Shown: positions 51,486 through 60,179, counted from the stretch's first letter. The stretch: DNA of 64,000 nucleotides from Pelagibius sp. Alg239-R121 (GCF_947331435.1 NZ_CAMZOF010000016.1:1-64000), one strand, 5' to 3'. Translations and numbers: made by a program. The notes: generated from the sequence alone by a model not told the origin.

Positions 51486-52271
51486 ATGTTCAAACGGCAC
51501 CTGAAGGCAGTCCCCAGCGGTGGTTTGGAAAACCATCAGGACGGCCAGGTCATCGAGGAAGTCATTCAGGAGAAGCTGCGCAACAAGCGGTCCCAGAACG
51601 AATTGACACGAGCGACCGTGATGGCCAACTGGATGGTCGGGATTGCCCTGGTGGCCATGATTGTTGCGATCTTCAACGGGGTTGGTTGGTTTAAGGCTGA
51701 AGAGCGCTATGCCAACAACGTCCAGGTGACCTGGGTCAAGCTGCTGCCGGACGGCACCCACCGGATTGAAGCCTTCGGCGACGGTGGCGCGGATGCCCGT
51801 TGGCATGAGGCGGCGATCAATTCGAGTCTCATGAATTACGTCCAGGCACGCTTTCAGCAACACCACGACACGATCCGGCAGGACTATGGCTTTGCCTCGC
51901 AGTTTCTTTCTCCAAAGGAAGAGGGAATTTTCATGAGCGAGTTCAAGGCGGTCGAAAAAGTTGTCGCGTTCGAAGAGTGTCTGAACTGTGCCGAAGTCGA
52001 TCTGCATATCCGATTGATCGATCATGAAGAACTCAATCAGATTTCTGCCCAGACTGATATCGACCGGGTGTTCCGTTCGACCATCTACACCACGGAGATT
52101 GTCCGCTCTCCCAGTGGTAAAGCCGTCGAAGAGACAAACAAGCTGGTGCATCTGACTTGGAAGCTCTCGCCACCGTCCAGCGTCATAGAGAATCGGGACA
52201 TGCTCCTGGCCAATCCGCTCGGCATTCAGATCACCAATCAAATCGTTCGGGAGGAACTGTCCCATGATTAA
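51486..52271 (+). CDS. virB8: VirB8/TrbF-like bitopic membrane protein
   Basis: 261 residues. A cytoplasmic N-terminus of ~55 residues, a single helix (NWMVGIALVAMIVAIFNGVG), then a ~190-residue periplasmic NTF2-like domain with VNYVQARFQQ-like helix and a C-terminal strand region. VirB8 is an assembly factor contacting VirB9 and VirB10. Overlaps virB9 by 8 bp. Confidence 0.85.
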   Translation: MFKRHLKAVPSGGLENHQDGQVIEEVIQEKLRNKRSQNELTRATVMANWMVGIALVAMIVAIFNGVGWFKAEERYANNVQVTWVKLLPDGTHRIEAFGDGGADARWHEAAINSSLMNYVQARFQQHHDTIRQDYGFASQFLSPKEEGIFMSEFKAVEKVVAFEECLNCAEVDLHIRLIDHEELNQISAQTDIDRVFRSTIYTTEIVRSPSGKAVEETNKLVHLTWKLSPPSSVIENRDMLLANPLGIQITNQIVREELSHD

Positions 52272-53187
52272 GAGTTTTCGAAACAGCGCATTGGCTGTTG
52301 TCTGCCTTGCCGCGGCGTATCCGGCCCATGCAACCCTCGAACCGGTTTCTTCGGATGGCCATACGGCAGTCGCGAGCGAGTGCCGTTACATAGTGGTGCT
52401 GCCGGGCCAGCGTTTTTCCGCGCCGATCAATCTCAAAATCGGGACGCGTCTGCGGTTCCTGAAACCGGTGCGTCTGGTCACGGTCTCGCTCAAAAACTGG
52501 GAGAAGGAGCAGGACGGTCCTTCGGTTTGGATCAGGCCGACTACAACAGCGGAACCAACCGATCACGTGGGCGTAACCGTGATGTTGGAAGGCAACGGAG
52601 AGCAGAACGAATTCGATTTTGTTTTCAAGGCGACGAACGACAAAGTTGCTTCTTGTACCTTCATCGCCGATGCCGCGTCGGCTGCGCGGATCTTTGAAGG
52701 AGATCAAAATAAGGGCGACCAGGACACGGCGTTTCTGCAGCGGCAGCTTAACGCGGCGATCGCGGACGCGGAAGCCGCAAAGCAACAGGCCAATGCACGC
52801 GCGGCCGCAGCCGTGGCGCAGACCACCAATGCTAGCGATGCATACAGTCAGAGCATGAAGGAAATGCACCGGCAGTTCAGCGCCCAGGCGGAAGACGCGC
52901 TCTGGGCGTTGCGGCGTTCGATCAACACTTCCTACGACTGGCATTCGGGCAAGGAGAGCCGTCCCAGAATCATTGATGGCGTCTACGACGATGGCCGCTC
53001 GACTTTCATCCGGATCACCGAGAGCGGTTTCGGCATTCCCGCCGTTACCGCCAAGGCCGGTGAAAACTTCTACGTGGTGCAGTACGACTACCACGACCTA
53101 ACTGGTGTTTATGAAGTCCAGGGTCTTTTCGACCACATGGTTTTGCGCTTCGGGACGCAGGAAATCACCATCCAACGGAGGAACTGA
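52264..53187 (+). CDS. virB9: VirB9/TrbG-like outer-membrane core protein
   Basis: 307 residues with signal peptide (LAVVCLAAAYPAHA). Beta-rich N-terminal domain, Ala/Gln-rich linker (AAKQQANARAAAAVAQTTNA), and the VirB9 C-terminal domain with TFIRITESGFGIPAVTAKAG and HMVLRFGTQEITIQR. It binds VirB10 and VirB7 in the outer-membrane core complex. Confidence 0.85.
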   Translation: MIKSFRNSALAVVCLAAAYPAHATLEPVSSDGHTAVASECRYIVVLPGQRFSAPINLKIGTRLRFLKPVRLVTVSLKNWEKEQDGPSVWIRPTTTAEPTDHVGVTVMLEGNGEQNEFDFVFKATNDKVASCTFIADAASAARIFEGDQNKGDQDTAFLQRQLNAAIADAEAAKQQANARAAAAVAQTTNASDAYSQSMKEMHRQFSAQAEDALWALRRSINTSYDWHSGKESRPRIIDGVYDDGRSTFIRITESGFGIPAVTAKAGENFYVVQYDYHDLTGVYEVQGLFDHMVLRFGTQEITIQRRN

Positions 53188-53282
53188 GCCGTGATCGCGG
53201 ATGTTTTTTGACCGCCCGATGGCGGTGTAGAGGCTGAAGCCCGAGAAGGCATGGAAAGCGGTCAATGGGAGCGAGAGGTAGC

Positions 53283-53885
53283 ATGAGCGAAGAGAAAAAG
53301 ACGAACACGGTAGCGGTTGAGGGTACGGGCAAGGAAAAGGCCGCCGAGGAAACCCCAGTCAATCACAATCGTAAAATGCTGGGATTGATAGGCATTGTAG
53401 GTGCCATCCTCTTTGTTGCATTGACCTTCGCCGGCTTTGGCCGTTGGCAGGACCGCGAGGGCCGCGAGGCTAAAGCAAAGATTCAGGTCGAGCAGGCGAC
53501 GTTACAGGACAAGGCGGTGACGCAGGACGCTTTCAAGAAGAAGGTCGTCAATCAACGCAGGATCGAGGAGCGTAGGGTCGACAAGACGCCGCGGCGTGCC
53601 TCAGAAAACAAACTCAGCGATTTCGAACTGGCGGAAATCGAGGAAGCCCGCAAGGCACTGCGTAAGCCGATGCAGATCTGGACCGTCGAGCAAGAGAAGG
53701 CGGGCGAGAAAGTACATCAAGCCTCATTGGGAGGTCCGGCCTCTTCGGTTTCGGCCCTGCCGGACTCCGCGACAAAGCAGAGCGTAGAAATCCGCCGGCA
53801 GCTCATGCTTCGCCTGAAGGAGCTACAGGACGACGCCGACAAGCTCCAACGCCAGCAGAAGCAATCCCCAGGTGACGCCCAATGA
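53283..53885 (+). CDS. VirB10 N-terminal inner-membrane part (split VirB10)
   Basis: 200 residues from the ATG at 53283. Acidic cytoplasmic tail, one membrane helix (MLGLIGIVGAILFVALTFAG, ~residues 36-56), then a charged helical periplasmic region with no TrbI beta-barrel domain. Its stop overlaps the start of the downstream TrbI-domain gene (ATGA). This matches the N-terminal third of a VirB10/TrbI protein that is normally fused to the C-terminal domain. Confidence 0.75.
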   Translation: MSEEKKTNTVAVEGTGKEKAAEETPVNHNRKMLGLIGIVGAILFVALTFAGFGRWQDREGREAKAKIQVEQATLQDKAVTQDAFKKKVVNQRRIEERRVDKTPRRASENKLSDFELAEIEEARKALRKPMQIWTVEQEKAGEKVHQASLGGPASSVSALPDSATKQSVEIRRQLMLRLKELQDDADKLQRQQKQSPGDAQ

Positions 53886-54679
53886 TTCGCCGTATTTCTG
53901 CAACGTTAGGCGTTTGCGCCCTGATGATATTCGCTGGTCCTGCGCTCGCGCAGAATTTTCCACTGCTGCCCGGCGCGCAAAATCCTCTGGCCGCGCTTGG
54001 GGCCCAGGACGAGTTTGCCCCTCGAGCGACCCAGCCCGAAAGCGCGCCGCTGGAGCCAGTAGAACAACCTGCATTCACCGGTCCTACCGGTAAAGTGCCG
54101 ATCGGTACCGTGGCGTCTGGTGTGCTCAACATGATGTCTATTTCCGATTACCCTGGTCCCTGGCGCGGCGCTCTCTCTCATCCTATCCTCAGCATCGACA
54201 AGAATGACGTACTCTTTCCCGCCGGTTCGGTTGTGGTCGGCAGCACGGTTCTAATCAAGGGACCGAACGAGGTCATTCATAATCGCCTTGGTTTCGTACC
54301 CCGGCATATCGTTCGTCCGGACGGACAGGCGTTTGAGATCGTCAATCAGGCGGTGCTGGATCAGGCCGGTGTCAGCGGCTTGCAGGATATCGTCGATTAT
54401 CATGTAGGCATTCAGGCGGCGGCCCTGGGGGTCTTTACCGCGGTCGAGACTCTGCCTGAGCTGCTGAATGAACTCGCTCGGGACGACACCACGGTCGATA
54501 CCCTGATTAATTCGGCTACTGATCGCGGCACACCGATCCTGCAGAAATACATCACTTTGGTCCCGACGATCCAAATTCGGCCCGGCTCGCACTTCAAGGT
54601 GTTCTTCATGAACGAATTGACGGTGCCGGTCTGGCGGACCCGCCGAGGCTTCGACTACACCACAGTCAATCTGGACTGA
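53882..54679 (+). CDS. VirB10 C-terminal TrbI domain with its own signal peptide (split VirB10)
   Basis: 265 residues. A classical signal peptide (residues 1-23, cleavage after GPALA) is followed by a Pro-rich linker and the TrbI/VirB10 barrel: YPGPWRGALSHPILSIDKND, LFPAGSVVVGSTV, and the family-typical PTIQIRPGSHFKVFFMNELT. In ordinary systems this domain is tethered to the inner membrane in one polypeptide spanning the envelope. Here it should be exported as a free periplasmic/outer-membrane protein. Confidence 0.85.
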   Translation: MIRRISATLGVCALMIFAGPALAQNFPLLPGAQNPLAALGAQDEFAPRATQPESAPLEPVEQPAFTGPTGKVPIGTVASGVLNMMSISDYPGPWRGALSHPILSIDKNDVLFPAGSVVVGSTVLIKGPNEVIHNRLGFVPRHIVRPDGQAFEIVNQAVLDQAGVSGLQDIVDYHVGIQAAALGVFTAVETLPELLNELARDDTTVDTLINSATDRGTPILQKYITLVPTIQIRPGSHFKVFFMNELTVPVWRTRRGFDYTTVNLD

Positions 54680-54683
54680 TTTT

Positions 54684-55130
54684 ATGAGAAAAGTTTTTTT
54701 CTGCCTGACCCCGTTGATTCTTCTGAGCGCCTGCGCCAATCCGAAGACCCCGCCGATCACAACGGCAACGCCGGCGGCTACGCAGCAAACACCCGGTTTG
54801 AATATGCTGACGCGGCTGAAAATCCCGGAAGATTATAAGACGGTCGGACAAGCCGCGGCTTGGTTGTTGCGGCCCACGGGCTATCTGCTCGTGGTGGATT
54901 GTCCTGGCTGTGCGCCAGAGGCTGTGCGGCTGGCGGACGATCCGATCTCCCCTTTGGCCGTTCGGCCAGAGTTGACGAGCGTAACGCGGGCCTTGCTGCT
55001 GGTTCTGGGCTCGGACGGCCGCTTGATCGTCGACCATGAAAACCGTCTGGTGAGCTTTGGGTTTTTCGAGCGCGGTAAGACAAAAGATGCCGAGAACGCG
55101 ATCCTTCTGAGCGAGGGGTCTCTGTTATGA
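54684..55130 (+). CDS. Lipoprotein with secretin-N/PilL-like domain
   Basis: 148 residues. Lipobox LLSACANP, then a Pro/Thr-rich linker and a domain (VGQAAAWLLRPTGYLLVVDC, SVTRALLLVLGSDGRLIVDH, RLVSFGFFE) like the STN/PilL N-terminal fold. It may dock on the outer-membrane core, filling a VirB7-like or pilus-associated role. 4 bp after the TrbI gene and overlapping the next start. Confidence 0.65.
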   Translation: MRKVFFCLTPLILLSACANPKTPPITTATPAATQQTPGLNMLTRLKIPEDYKTVGQAAAWLLRPTGYLLVVDCPGCAPEAVRLADDPISPLAVRPELTSVTRALLLVLGSDGRLIVDHENRLVSFGFFERGKTKDAENAILLSEGSLL

Positions 55131-55357
55131 GGGCACTTGTTGCTTTGCTTGTTGTGCCGCTTGGACTAGGCGCATGCAGCACGCCGCCGGATGGTCCCAA
55201 GCTGCCGTTGTCGCCGATCGAGCGCCCGGTTCTTTTGGTGCCACATGAAGCACGGATCGAGGAGCGGAACTTGATCCTTCCGGTGAGGAACGCGCAGGAC
55301 GCCCGTGTCGAAGAGCACGCTGCGGAAGAACAACATCCTAGTGTCCTAGGAAACTAG
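55127..55357 (+). CDS. Small lipoprotein
   Basis: 76 residues with lipobox LGLGACSTP. The mature part is Pro- and Glu-rich with no fold evident. By position and size it is a VirB7 candidate. Overlaps the previous gene by four bases. Confidence 0.6.
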   Translation: MRALVALLVVPLGLGACSTPPDGPKLPLSPIERPVLLVPHEARIEERNLILPVRNAQDARVEEHAAEEQHPSVLGN

Positions 55358-55370
55358 AGAAGGACGACGA

Positions 55371-55844
55371 ATGCGTAACCTGCATCTGGTGGCTGCTTCT
55401 GCCACGTTCCTTTTGACGAGCACTCCTGCATATGCGGCCTCGCAAGACGAATGCGCGATCTGGCTTTGTCTGCCGGGTGGCTTTCCCTCCGGTTGCGGCG
55501 CGGCCTACAGCGCTTTCATAGAGCGGATTACCCATAAGCCAAAGCCTAAGCCGCCTCTGCCTCCCTTTAATTCTTGCGCGGTCGATTCAGGAAACATCGG
55601 GTTCGACTGGGGTTTTGAAGAAAAGAAACGCTGCAAGAACCCGGAGGCCAAGATGCTTAAGGGACAGGAAGGCACGCTTTCCTGTCGCGTCCCCTCTAAC
55701 AACGAAGATGGCTTCCTCGCATCGCCTGTCGTCACTGACCACGTTCTCTGGACCGATGTTCCCTCACTCGGCAAGGACTATCGCAAGACCGAGTATGTCT
55801 GGAAGACTACAGGCGGCGCCCGGGAAGAAGGCGGGCGGCCGTGA
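55371..55844 (+). CDS. Secreted Cys-rich transfer protein (TraL-like)
   Basis: 157 residues. Signal peptide ending TPAYA, then DECAIWLCLPGGFPSGCGAA and six to eight cysteines in total (FNSCAVD, KRCKNPEA, LSCRVPS). The CAIWLCLP..FP.GC segment is one I associate with conjugal transfer proteins of this operon type in alphaproteobacteria (annotated TraL). Probably disulfide-bonded in the periplasm. Confidence 0.6.
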   Translation: MRNLHLVAASATFLLTSTPAYAASQDECAIWLCLPGGFPSGCGAAYSAFIERITHKPKPKPPLPPFNSCAVDSGNIGFDWGFEEKKRCKNPEAKMLKGQEGTLSCRVPSNNEDGFLASPVVTDHVLWTDVPSLGKDYRKTEYVWKTTGGAREEGGRP

Positions 55845-56140
55845 CGATGAAGCGATCGACAAAACCAGAGAATCCAAATGATTCGGGCAGACAGAATCAG
55901 CGCCGTCCAAGCCACATCAAATTGGACAACGCGCTTTTCGATGCAGCGAACATGCGCCAATGCGCCTTCTGTTTCCGGACCAGGCCAGAGGTCGAGGCCT
56001 TCCTGGTCGGCCCACGTCGGATCATCTGCACCGACTGCGTTGAGAAGTGTGCGAGCGTATTGGCGAATGGCGGGCCGATCGGCGCGGCGATCATCGAGCG
56101 CGAACGTCAGGCGCTTAAATCACACCGAGAGAGAGGATAA
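55841..56140 (+). CDS. ClpX-type C4 zinc-finger protein
   Basis: 99 residues. CAFCFRTRPEVEAFLVGPRR followed by IICTDCVEKC is the N-terminal zinc-binding domain of ClpX (C-x2-C...C-x2-C), here without the AAA+ unfoldase. In ClpX this domain binds adaptors and some substrates. A free copy inside a T4SS operon might bind similar partners, but that is speculation. Overlaps the previous stop. Confidence 0.8.
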   Translation: MTMKRSTKPENPNDSGRQNQRRPSHIKLDNALFDAANMRQCAFCFRTRPEVEAFLVGPRRIICTDCVEKCASVLANGGPIGAAIIERERQALKSHRERG

Positions 56141-56145
56141 TCACG

Positions 56146-56436
56146 TTGAGGAAATTCTATTTGGCGGCTTCGATCATTGTTTTGCCTCTGACCGCCGCGC
56201 ATGCGGATGGTATGTCCGTGGCCGGGCCTGAAGAGACCAGGCCGCTCCCTGTGGTCCTGACGGCAGACGAGGCCACGCGACACTGCGTCTACGCCAATGA
56301 GACCTACAGTGAAGGCGCGGTCTTAACGCTAAAGGATGCCCCAACTTTAACCTGCAGCTCAAATCCCCAGTTTGGTGGTGGTCCTATTGCCCCACGTTTG
56401 AAATGGATCGCTTACAAAGAGCCGCGTTTTCAATAA
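56146..56436 (+). CDS. Secreted DUF1496-like protein
   Basis: 96 residues from a TTG with a GAGAGGA ribosome-binding site. Signal peptide ending TAAHA, mature part with ATRHCVYANETYSEGAVLTL and a second cysteine (APTLTCSS), similar to DUF1496. Likely a small periplasmic disulfide-bonded protein. Confidence 0.6.
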   Translation: MRKFYLAASIIVLPLTAAHADGMSVAGPEETRPLPVVLTADEATRHCVYANETYSEGAVLTLKDAPTLTCSSNPQFGGGPIAPRLKWIAYKEPRFQ

Positions 56437-56475
56437 GGAAGCGGCAACCTGCCTTCGTCATAGGAAGCTAAGTTA

Positions 56476-57168
56476 ATGAAAAAAGCTTTGAGTCTGCTGG
56501 CTCTCCTGGTTCTAGCGGCCTGCGATCAAACGCTCGATACAAAGAATGCTGGAACTTTTTTGGATTCTTTCGAAGAGATCACTACAGAGATGAGTGAGGC
56601 GGAACGGGTCGAATTTGCGGCTTCGATTCTTATGGTTTACGAGGATCGGGATAAAGAAGGTCAGGCCAGGAAACGTCGTCTGGATCGAGCTAGGAAAGAC
56701 GCTGCGGTTCTCTTTGAGGAAAATCGGCAAGGCCTGCTTGTCATTCACCGTAACAAGATCGCCAGCGATATCGTCCTTAAGGTTGGAGCGGATCTCTCTG
56801 GTAAGAGTGTTGCCGAGGTTAATGAGATGGCAGAGGCGGTCTATGCGGCCGCGACAGTTCGATACAAAGACGAGCGCCGGAAAAAGCTTGCGAAGATGAT
56901 TGAAGACTACAGTCAACGTCTTGCGGCCGCAGAGCAGCAACTCACTGAAGCAGAAGCGGCGGTGGCGGCGGAGCAGAAACGTCAGGAAGATGCACGGGCG
57001 TTTCTTGCCATGGTCCATGTCAAGGACGTGAGCTTTGCCATAAAGAAGGAATCGAACGGCAAGCTGCGCGCTTACCTCAGCTCCGCAGGGAAGCTGGTGA
57101 ACGGTAGTGACCAGCAGATCCAAGAGGTTCGGGGAAAAGTCATTTTCAAGGACTCATCGGCCGACTGA
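56476..57168 (+). CDS. Lipoprotein with coiled coil
   Basis: 230 residues. Lipobox VLAACDQT, a helical middle containing GQARKRRLDRARKDAAVLFE, a long Ala/Glu coiled coil (RLAAAEQQLTEAEAAVAAEQ) and a C-terminal beta segment (DVSFAIKKESNGKLRAYLSS). The first part recalls DUF6694. Envelope protein of unknown role in the transfer operon. Confidence 0.65.
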   Translation: MKKALSLLALLVLAACDQTLDTKNAGTFLDSFEEITTEMSEAERVEFAASILMVYEDRDKEGQARKRRLDRARKDAAVLFEENRQGLLVIHRNKIASDIVLKVGADLSGKSVAEVNEMAEAVYAAATVRYKDERRKKLAKMIEDYSQRLAAAEQQLTEAEAAVAAEQKRQEDARAFLAMVHVKDVSFAIKKESNGKLRAYLSSAGKLVNGSDQQIQEVRGKVIFKDSSAD

Positions 57169-57183
57169 ACGACCAACAAAAAT

Positions 57184-57498
57184 GTGGCATTCAGGAAACT
57201 CGCTCTGCCTCCCGGCGGGGAAGCTTTAGTTCAGGACAACCGGATGCATTGGCGGGCGCGGCATCTTGTTCCTAAGGGGTATGTCTACTCGGAGAATGTC
57301 GAGGATTACGAAATTGTCTACGTCATTGAGCAGGTCACCCTGGAGGATGGCACTGAGATTGCCGTTTCGAAGGGATGGCGGTCACCCGAATCCACCATGG
57401 AGGACCTGAAGAAAACAGCGGATTTCCGTCGGGATGACCATGATAGCTGGGTTGAACGAATGACCAAGGCTGAACAGGAGCTGGCGGCACTGCGATGA
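57184..57498 (+). CDS. Hypothetical protein of the transfer operon
   Basis: 104 residues from a GTG. No signal peptide or membrane helix. VYVIEQVTLEDGTEIAVSKG and a C-terminal helix. Overlaps the next start by four bases. No family recognised. Confidence 0.55.
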   Translation: MAFRKLALPPGGEALVQDNRMHWRARHLVPKGYVYSENVEDYEIVYVIEQVTLEDGTEIAVSKGWRSPESTMEDLKKTADFRRDDHDSWVERMTKAEQELAALR

Positions 57499-57878
57499 TT
57501 CTCCGGCCGGTCAGATATCTGCTGTTCTTTTTGCTGCTTCCAGTGCGTCACCTGTCCGGGATGTTTTTTTCTCTACTTGCGGGTTTCGGCATGATCACAC
57601 TTTTGGCTACGGCGGGTCATGCTCTCATGGGCAATGGAGCGACTGCGGAATTTTATCCGAAGTTCATCGCCATTGGTGCGGGCTTTGTGGTGGGCGGCTG
57701 CCTGTCCGCTGTACTTTTGGACGAACTTTTACTGATGATCTATCCACAGGTAGGGGACAAGGAGAGCTTGCGGATGCGTTATCTGCCCCGTGAGCTCTTT
57801 AAGCGCGGACGCTCTGGGAGCGATGGCGACGATTGGGACTACGAGATAGCCGCAGCCCACGACGAAGACAGCCGTTGA
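57495..57878 (+). CDS. Three-helix membrane protein of the transfer operon
   Basis: 127 residues. Hydrophobic segments around YLLFFLLLPVRHLSGMFFSL, GFGMITLLATAGHALM and FIAIGAGFVVGGCLSAVLLD, then an acidic cytoplasmic tail. Function unknown. Confidence 0.6.
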   Translation: MILRPVRYLLFFLLLPVRHLSGMFFSLLAGFGMITLLATAGHALMGNGATAEFYPKFIAIGAGFVVGGCLSAVLLDELLLMIYPQVGDKESLRMRYLPRELFKRGRSGSDGDDWDYEIAAAHDEDSR

Positions 57879-57880
57879 GA

Positions 57881-58090
57881 ATGGGAGACCTTATGCCTGC
57901 GACGTTTGTTGCCTGGCCTGCCGATCTGACCAAGAAGTCGGGGAAGAACCGGCGTTTCGAGGAGAACCATGGACGGCGCTTTGTGGCCGGAGATGATGAT
58001 CAGATGGATGCAGCGTCAACCGAGAAGCAAAGCACAACCACTGGAAAGCCTTTTGGGGCAACCACAAGATATGGTAGGGAAAGTGGTTAA
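57881..58090 (+). CDS. Small hydrophilic protein, uncertain
   Basis: About 69 residues from the ATG at 57881, directly after the preceding stop. Basic first half (ADLTKKSGKNRRFEENHGRR) and Ser/Thr-rich tail. It could be the last gene of the operon or a chance frame. Confidence 0.35.
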   Translation: MGDLMPATFVAWPADLTKKSGKNRRFEENHGRRFVAGDDDQMDAASTEKQSTTTGKPFGATTRYGRESG

Positions 58091-58209
58091 TTCTTGCGAA
58101 TCCACACCATTTGGTCTTGCCGATTCGCCCCTGCCCGATGGGCAGGACCTTTCCGCATCGAATCACAATAAAAAGGGAGCAGCGATTAGAACAGAGGCCT
58201 AAAAAAGCA

Positions 58210-58240
58210 AAAATCCCGTAGCGGCTAACTACGAGATTTT
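58210..58240 (+). terminator. Terminator-like hairpin at the end of the T4SS operon
   Basis: AAAATC-c-CGTAG and CTACG-a-GATTTT around a 7-base loop, 11 paired bases with one mismatch. A-rich before and T4 at the end, so possibly bidirectional. 13 bp before the replication gene. Confidence 0.45.
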
Positions 58241-58252
58241 GCAGGGAAGCGA

Positions 58253-59884
58253 ATGAGCACGCCACCACCAAAACTATTTTCGGTGCTCATTCTAATCTCA
58301 CGGACATCGGTGTCAAGTTTAATGCGCATTATGCGCCACGGATTTCTACGCCCTTCTGTCCGGGGTCTTTGCATGCTGAAGAAGATGGAGCAACAACAAC
58401 CAACTGGACTTGAAGTCCGGCCGGGATTTGCAAGGCGCACGGAAGCTTTTCCTGAACTGGTCAGTCAGGCCCAGGCTTACGAGGCTGATCCTGATCTGAC
58501 CAAGGATGCTCTTTACCGGGCGGTCTCCTTGGGGCTTGCCGGGGTTCTGAGCGATAAGGAGCACCGTTTTCTCTGCATCGCTGTCTCGATGCTGAACCGA
58601 CGCTCCCTGGAGCGGGGCTTGCCGCATTGTTATTTGGGCGGGTACCTCTTCTGTCAGGCCCTGGGCGGGATCTCTATGAGCACCCTGAGCCGAATCAAGC
58701 GTAGCCTGGAAGCCAAGGGGCTGATAATCCGCCACTACGACAAGCGGAATCGTCCCTTGGAAAAGGCCTCGATCGACCTGCGGCCGCTGTTACAGCGCCT
58801 GGAGGAGTTTCAGGAGCGTGCCGAGTTGCTGTTTGAGGCGAGCCGTGCGCGGTTCGAGGAAGCACAGACGATCGACGTGCATGATTATGAGGGCAATGAT
58901 GAAATGGCAGGGTGTCACCTCTGCCACCCTAACAGTCCTAGTCCTAACCTGATTCCTTCTACTGTACAGACAAATGCGGAATCGCAGCCTTCGGCAGCGA
59001 TATCCAAATCTGCAGAGGATCAGCCTACGGCCGATCCAGGTGGCAAGAACCCACCTACAGCGATCCAATCGGGGAACATTGACAGAAACCAACATTGCTC
59101 TCCAAAGGAGACCAGTGATTTTTGGCGGCGCCGTGGACAACTCAGCAAAGGTCTGAGCACGAAGGCCCGTTCTGAGCTGCTGGAAGCCCATAGGCTCTCT
59201 CCAACCCTCTCCAACTATCTTGATGCCGCAGATATCGAAAAGGGCGAACTCAAGCGTGTCTACGAGGCCTGCCTTGAGGTGATCCAGGCTCACTTCAACC
59301 CGCAGCGCAACACCGATATGACCTTCAAATGGGCGGTTGGAAAGTTTGGCTGGAGAGCCGTCCTGATCCTCGTTTGCGCCCTCGAGGACCCTTCCGTCCG
59401 ATCGCCGGAGAAATGGTTCGGATGGGCCGCGACCAGAATGCCCAAAACCGCCGATCTCAGCGATAATTTGCGGAGAATAGCTTGCCATCTCGATGCGCCG
59501 GAAACCGTTCCGGACAATGCTGAAGACGATTGCTCCCCACTTGCGGGCAATCCTACGTCGCCGGGATCCAGCGTTGCCGGAAATGACGAGACTGAAGCGT
59601 TTGCACCCACGGCCGGAAGTGAGCCGGGCGGGCTGATGGAACGGGCCAAGGCACTGCTGGTCGAAAAGGGCCTGGTCAAACCCGCCGAGATCGCCGCTTG
59701 GTTCGGCGAGATTACAATCGCCAACGTGACGCGAGACCGCGTTCAGCTTAGTGCGCCCAGCCTCTTCCTGGCGAACTGGATCAAAGACAATTACAGCGAT
59801 GAACTAACGGAGGTCTTTACGGCCTTGCTGGAGCGGCCTGTGACGCCGCGTATCGCTGTGGCGCAGAAGCCAAAAGTTCATTGA
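58253..59884 (+). CDS. RepC-like plasmid replication initiator with DnaA-N-like C-terminus
   Basis: Up to 543 residues. The ATG at 58253 has a GGGAAG ribosome-binding site, but the recognisable domain begins only after the ATG at 58373, so the start is uncertain. The N-terminal domain (GFARRTEAFPELVSQAQAYE, then SMSTLSRIKRSLEAKGLIIR) is an RP-C-like winged helix. A Pro/Ser linker and a helical domain (FKWAVGKFGWRAVLILVCAL) follow. The last ~60 residues (IANVTRDRVQLSAPSLFLAN, then WIKDNYSDELTEVF) match the DnaA domain I pattern that contacts the helicase. The gene makes this a replicon rather than only an integrated island. Confidence 0.8.
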   Translation: MSTPPPKLFSVLILISRTSVSSLMRIMRHGFLRPSVRGLCMLKKMEQQQPTGLEVRPGFARRTEAFPELVSQAQAYEADPDLTKDALYRAVSLGLAGVLSDKEHRFLCIAVSMLNRRSLERGLPHCYLGGYLFCQALGGISMSTLSRIKRSLEAKGLIIRHYDKRNRPLEKASIDLRPLLQRLEEFQERAELLFEASRARFEEAQTIDVHDYEGNDEMAGCHLCHPNSPSPNLIPSTVQTNAESQPSAAISKSAEDQPTADPGGKNPPTAIQSGNIDRNQHCSPKETSDFWRRRGQLSKGLSTKARSELLEAHRLSPTLSNYLDAADIEKGELKRVYEACLEVIQAHFNPQRNTDMTFKWAVGKFGWRAVLILVCALEDPSVRSPEKWFGWAATRMPKTADLSDNLRRIACHLDAPETVPDNAEDDCSPLAGNPTSPGSSVAGNDETEAFAPTAGSEPGGLMERAKALLVEKGLVKPAEIAAWFGEITIANVTRDRVQLSAPSLFLANWIKDNYSDELTEVFTALLERPVTPRIAVAQKPKVH

Positions 59885-59887
59885 GGA

Positions 59888-60094
59888 ATGACGCTGATAC
59901 ATCCTCCAGGTCTGATAGAAACTTTCATTAAACCGGATCCGTTTTTCAGACTTCTGGTCGCGGGACTGACCACTGTTCTAGCCGTTGGTTACCACCTTCT
60001 CCACTCTGGTCGGGCACAGAAGCGACGTTTGGATAAAGCTCTGGTGTGCCGCGAAGGGGCGTTGAATATGCCGGTTCCGCTTCACAGATATTAG
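59888..60094 (+). CDS. Small single-helix membrane protein, uncertain
   Basis: 68 residues, starting 3 bp after the repC stop. One hydrophobic segment (LLVAGLTTVLAVGYHLLHSG) and a basic tail. May be a copy-number or accessory peptide, or not expressed. Confidence 0.4.
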   Translation: MTLIHPPGLIETFIKPDPFFRLLVAGLTTVLAVGYHLLHSGRAQKRRLDKALVCREGALNMPVPLHRY

Positions 60095-60179
60095 AACCCA
60101 AGGAGTTTTTTTATGCTCTAGGATATCACCCTGGTTATGTTCAATTTTACACGGGAAAAAATGACAAGTGCCGGGTCCA

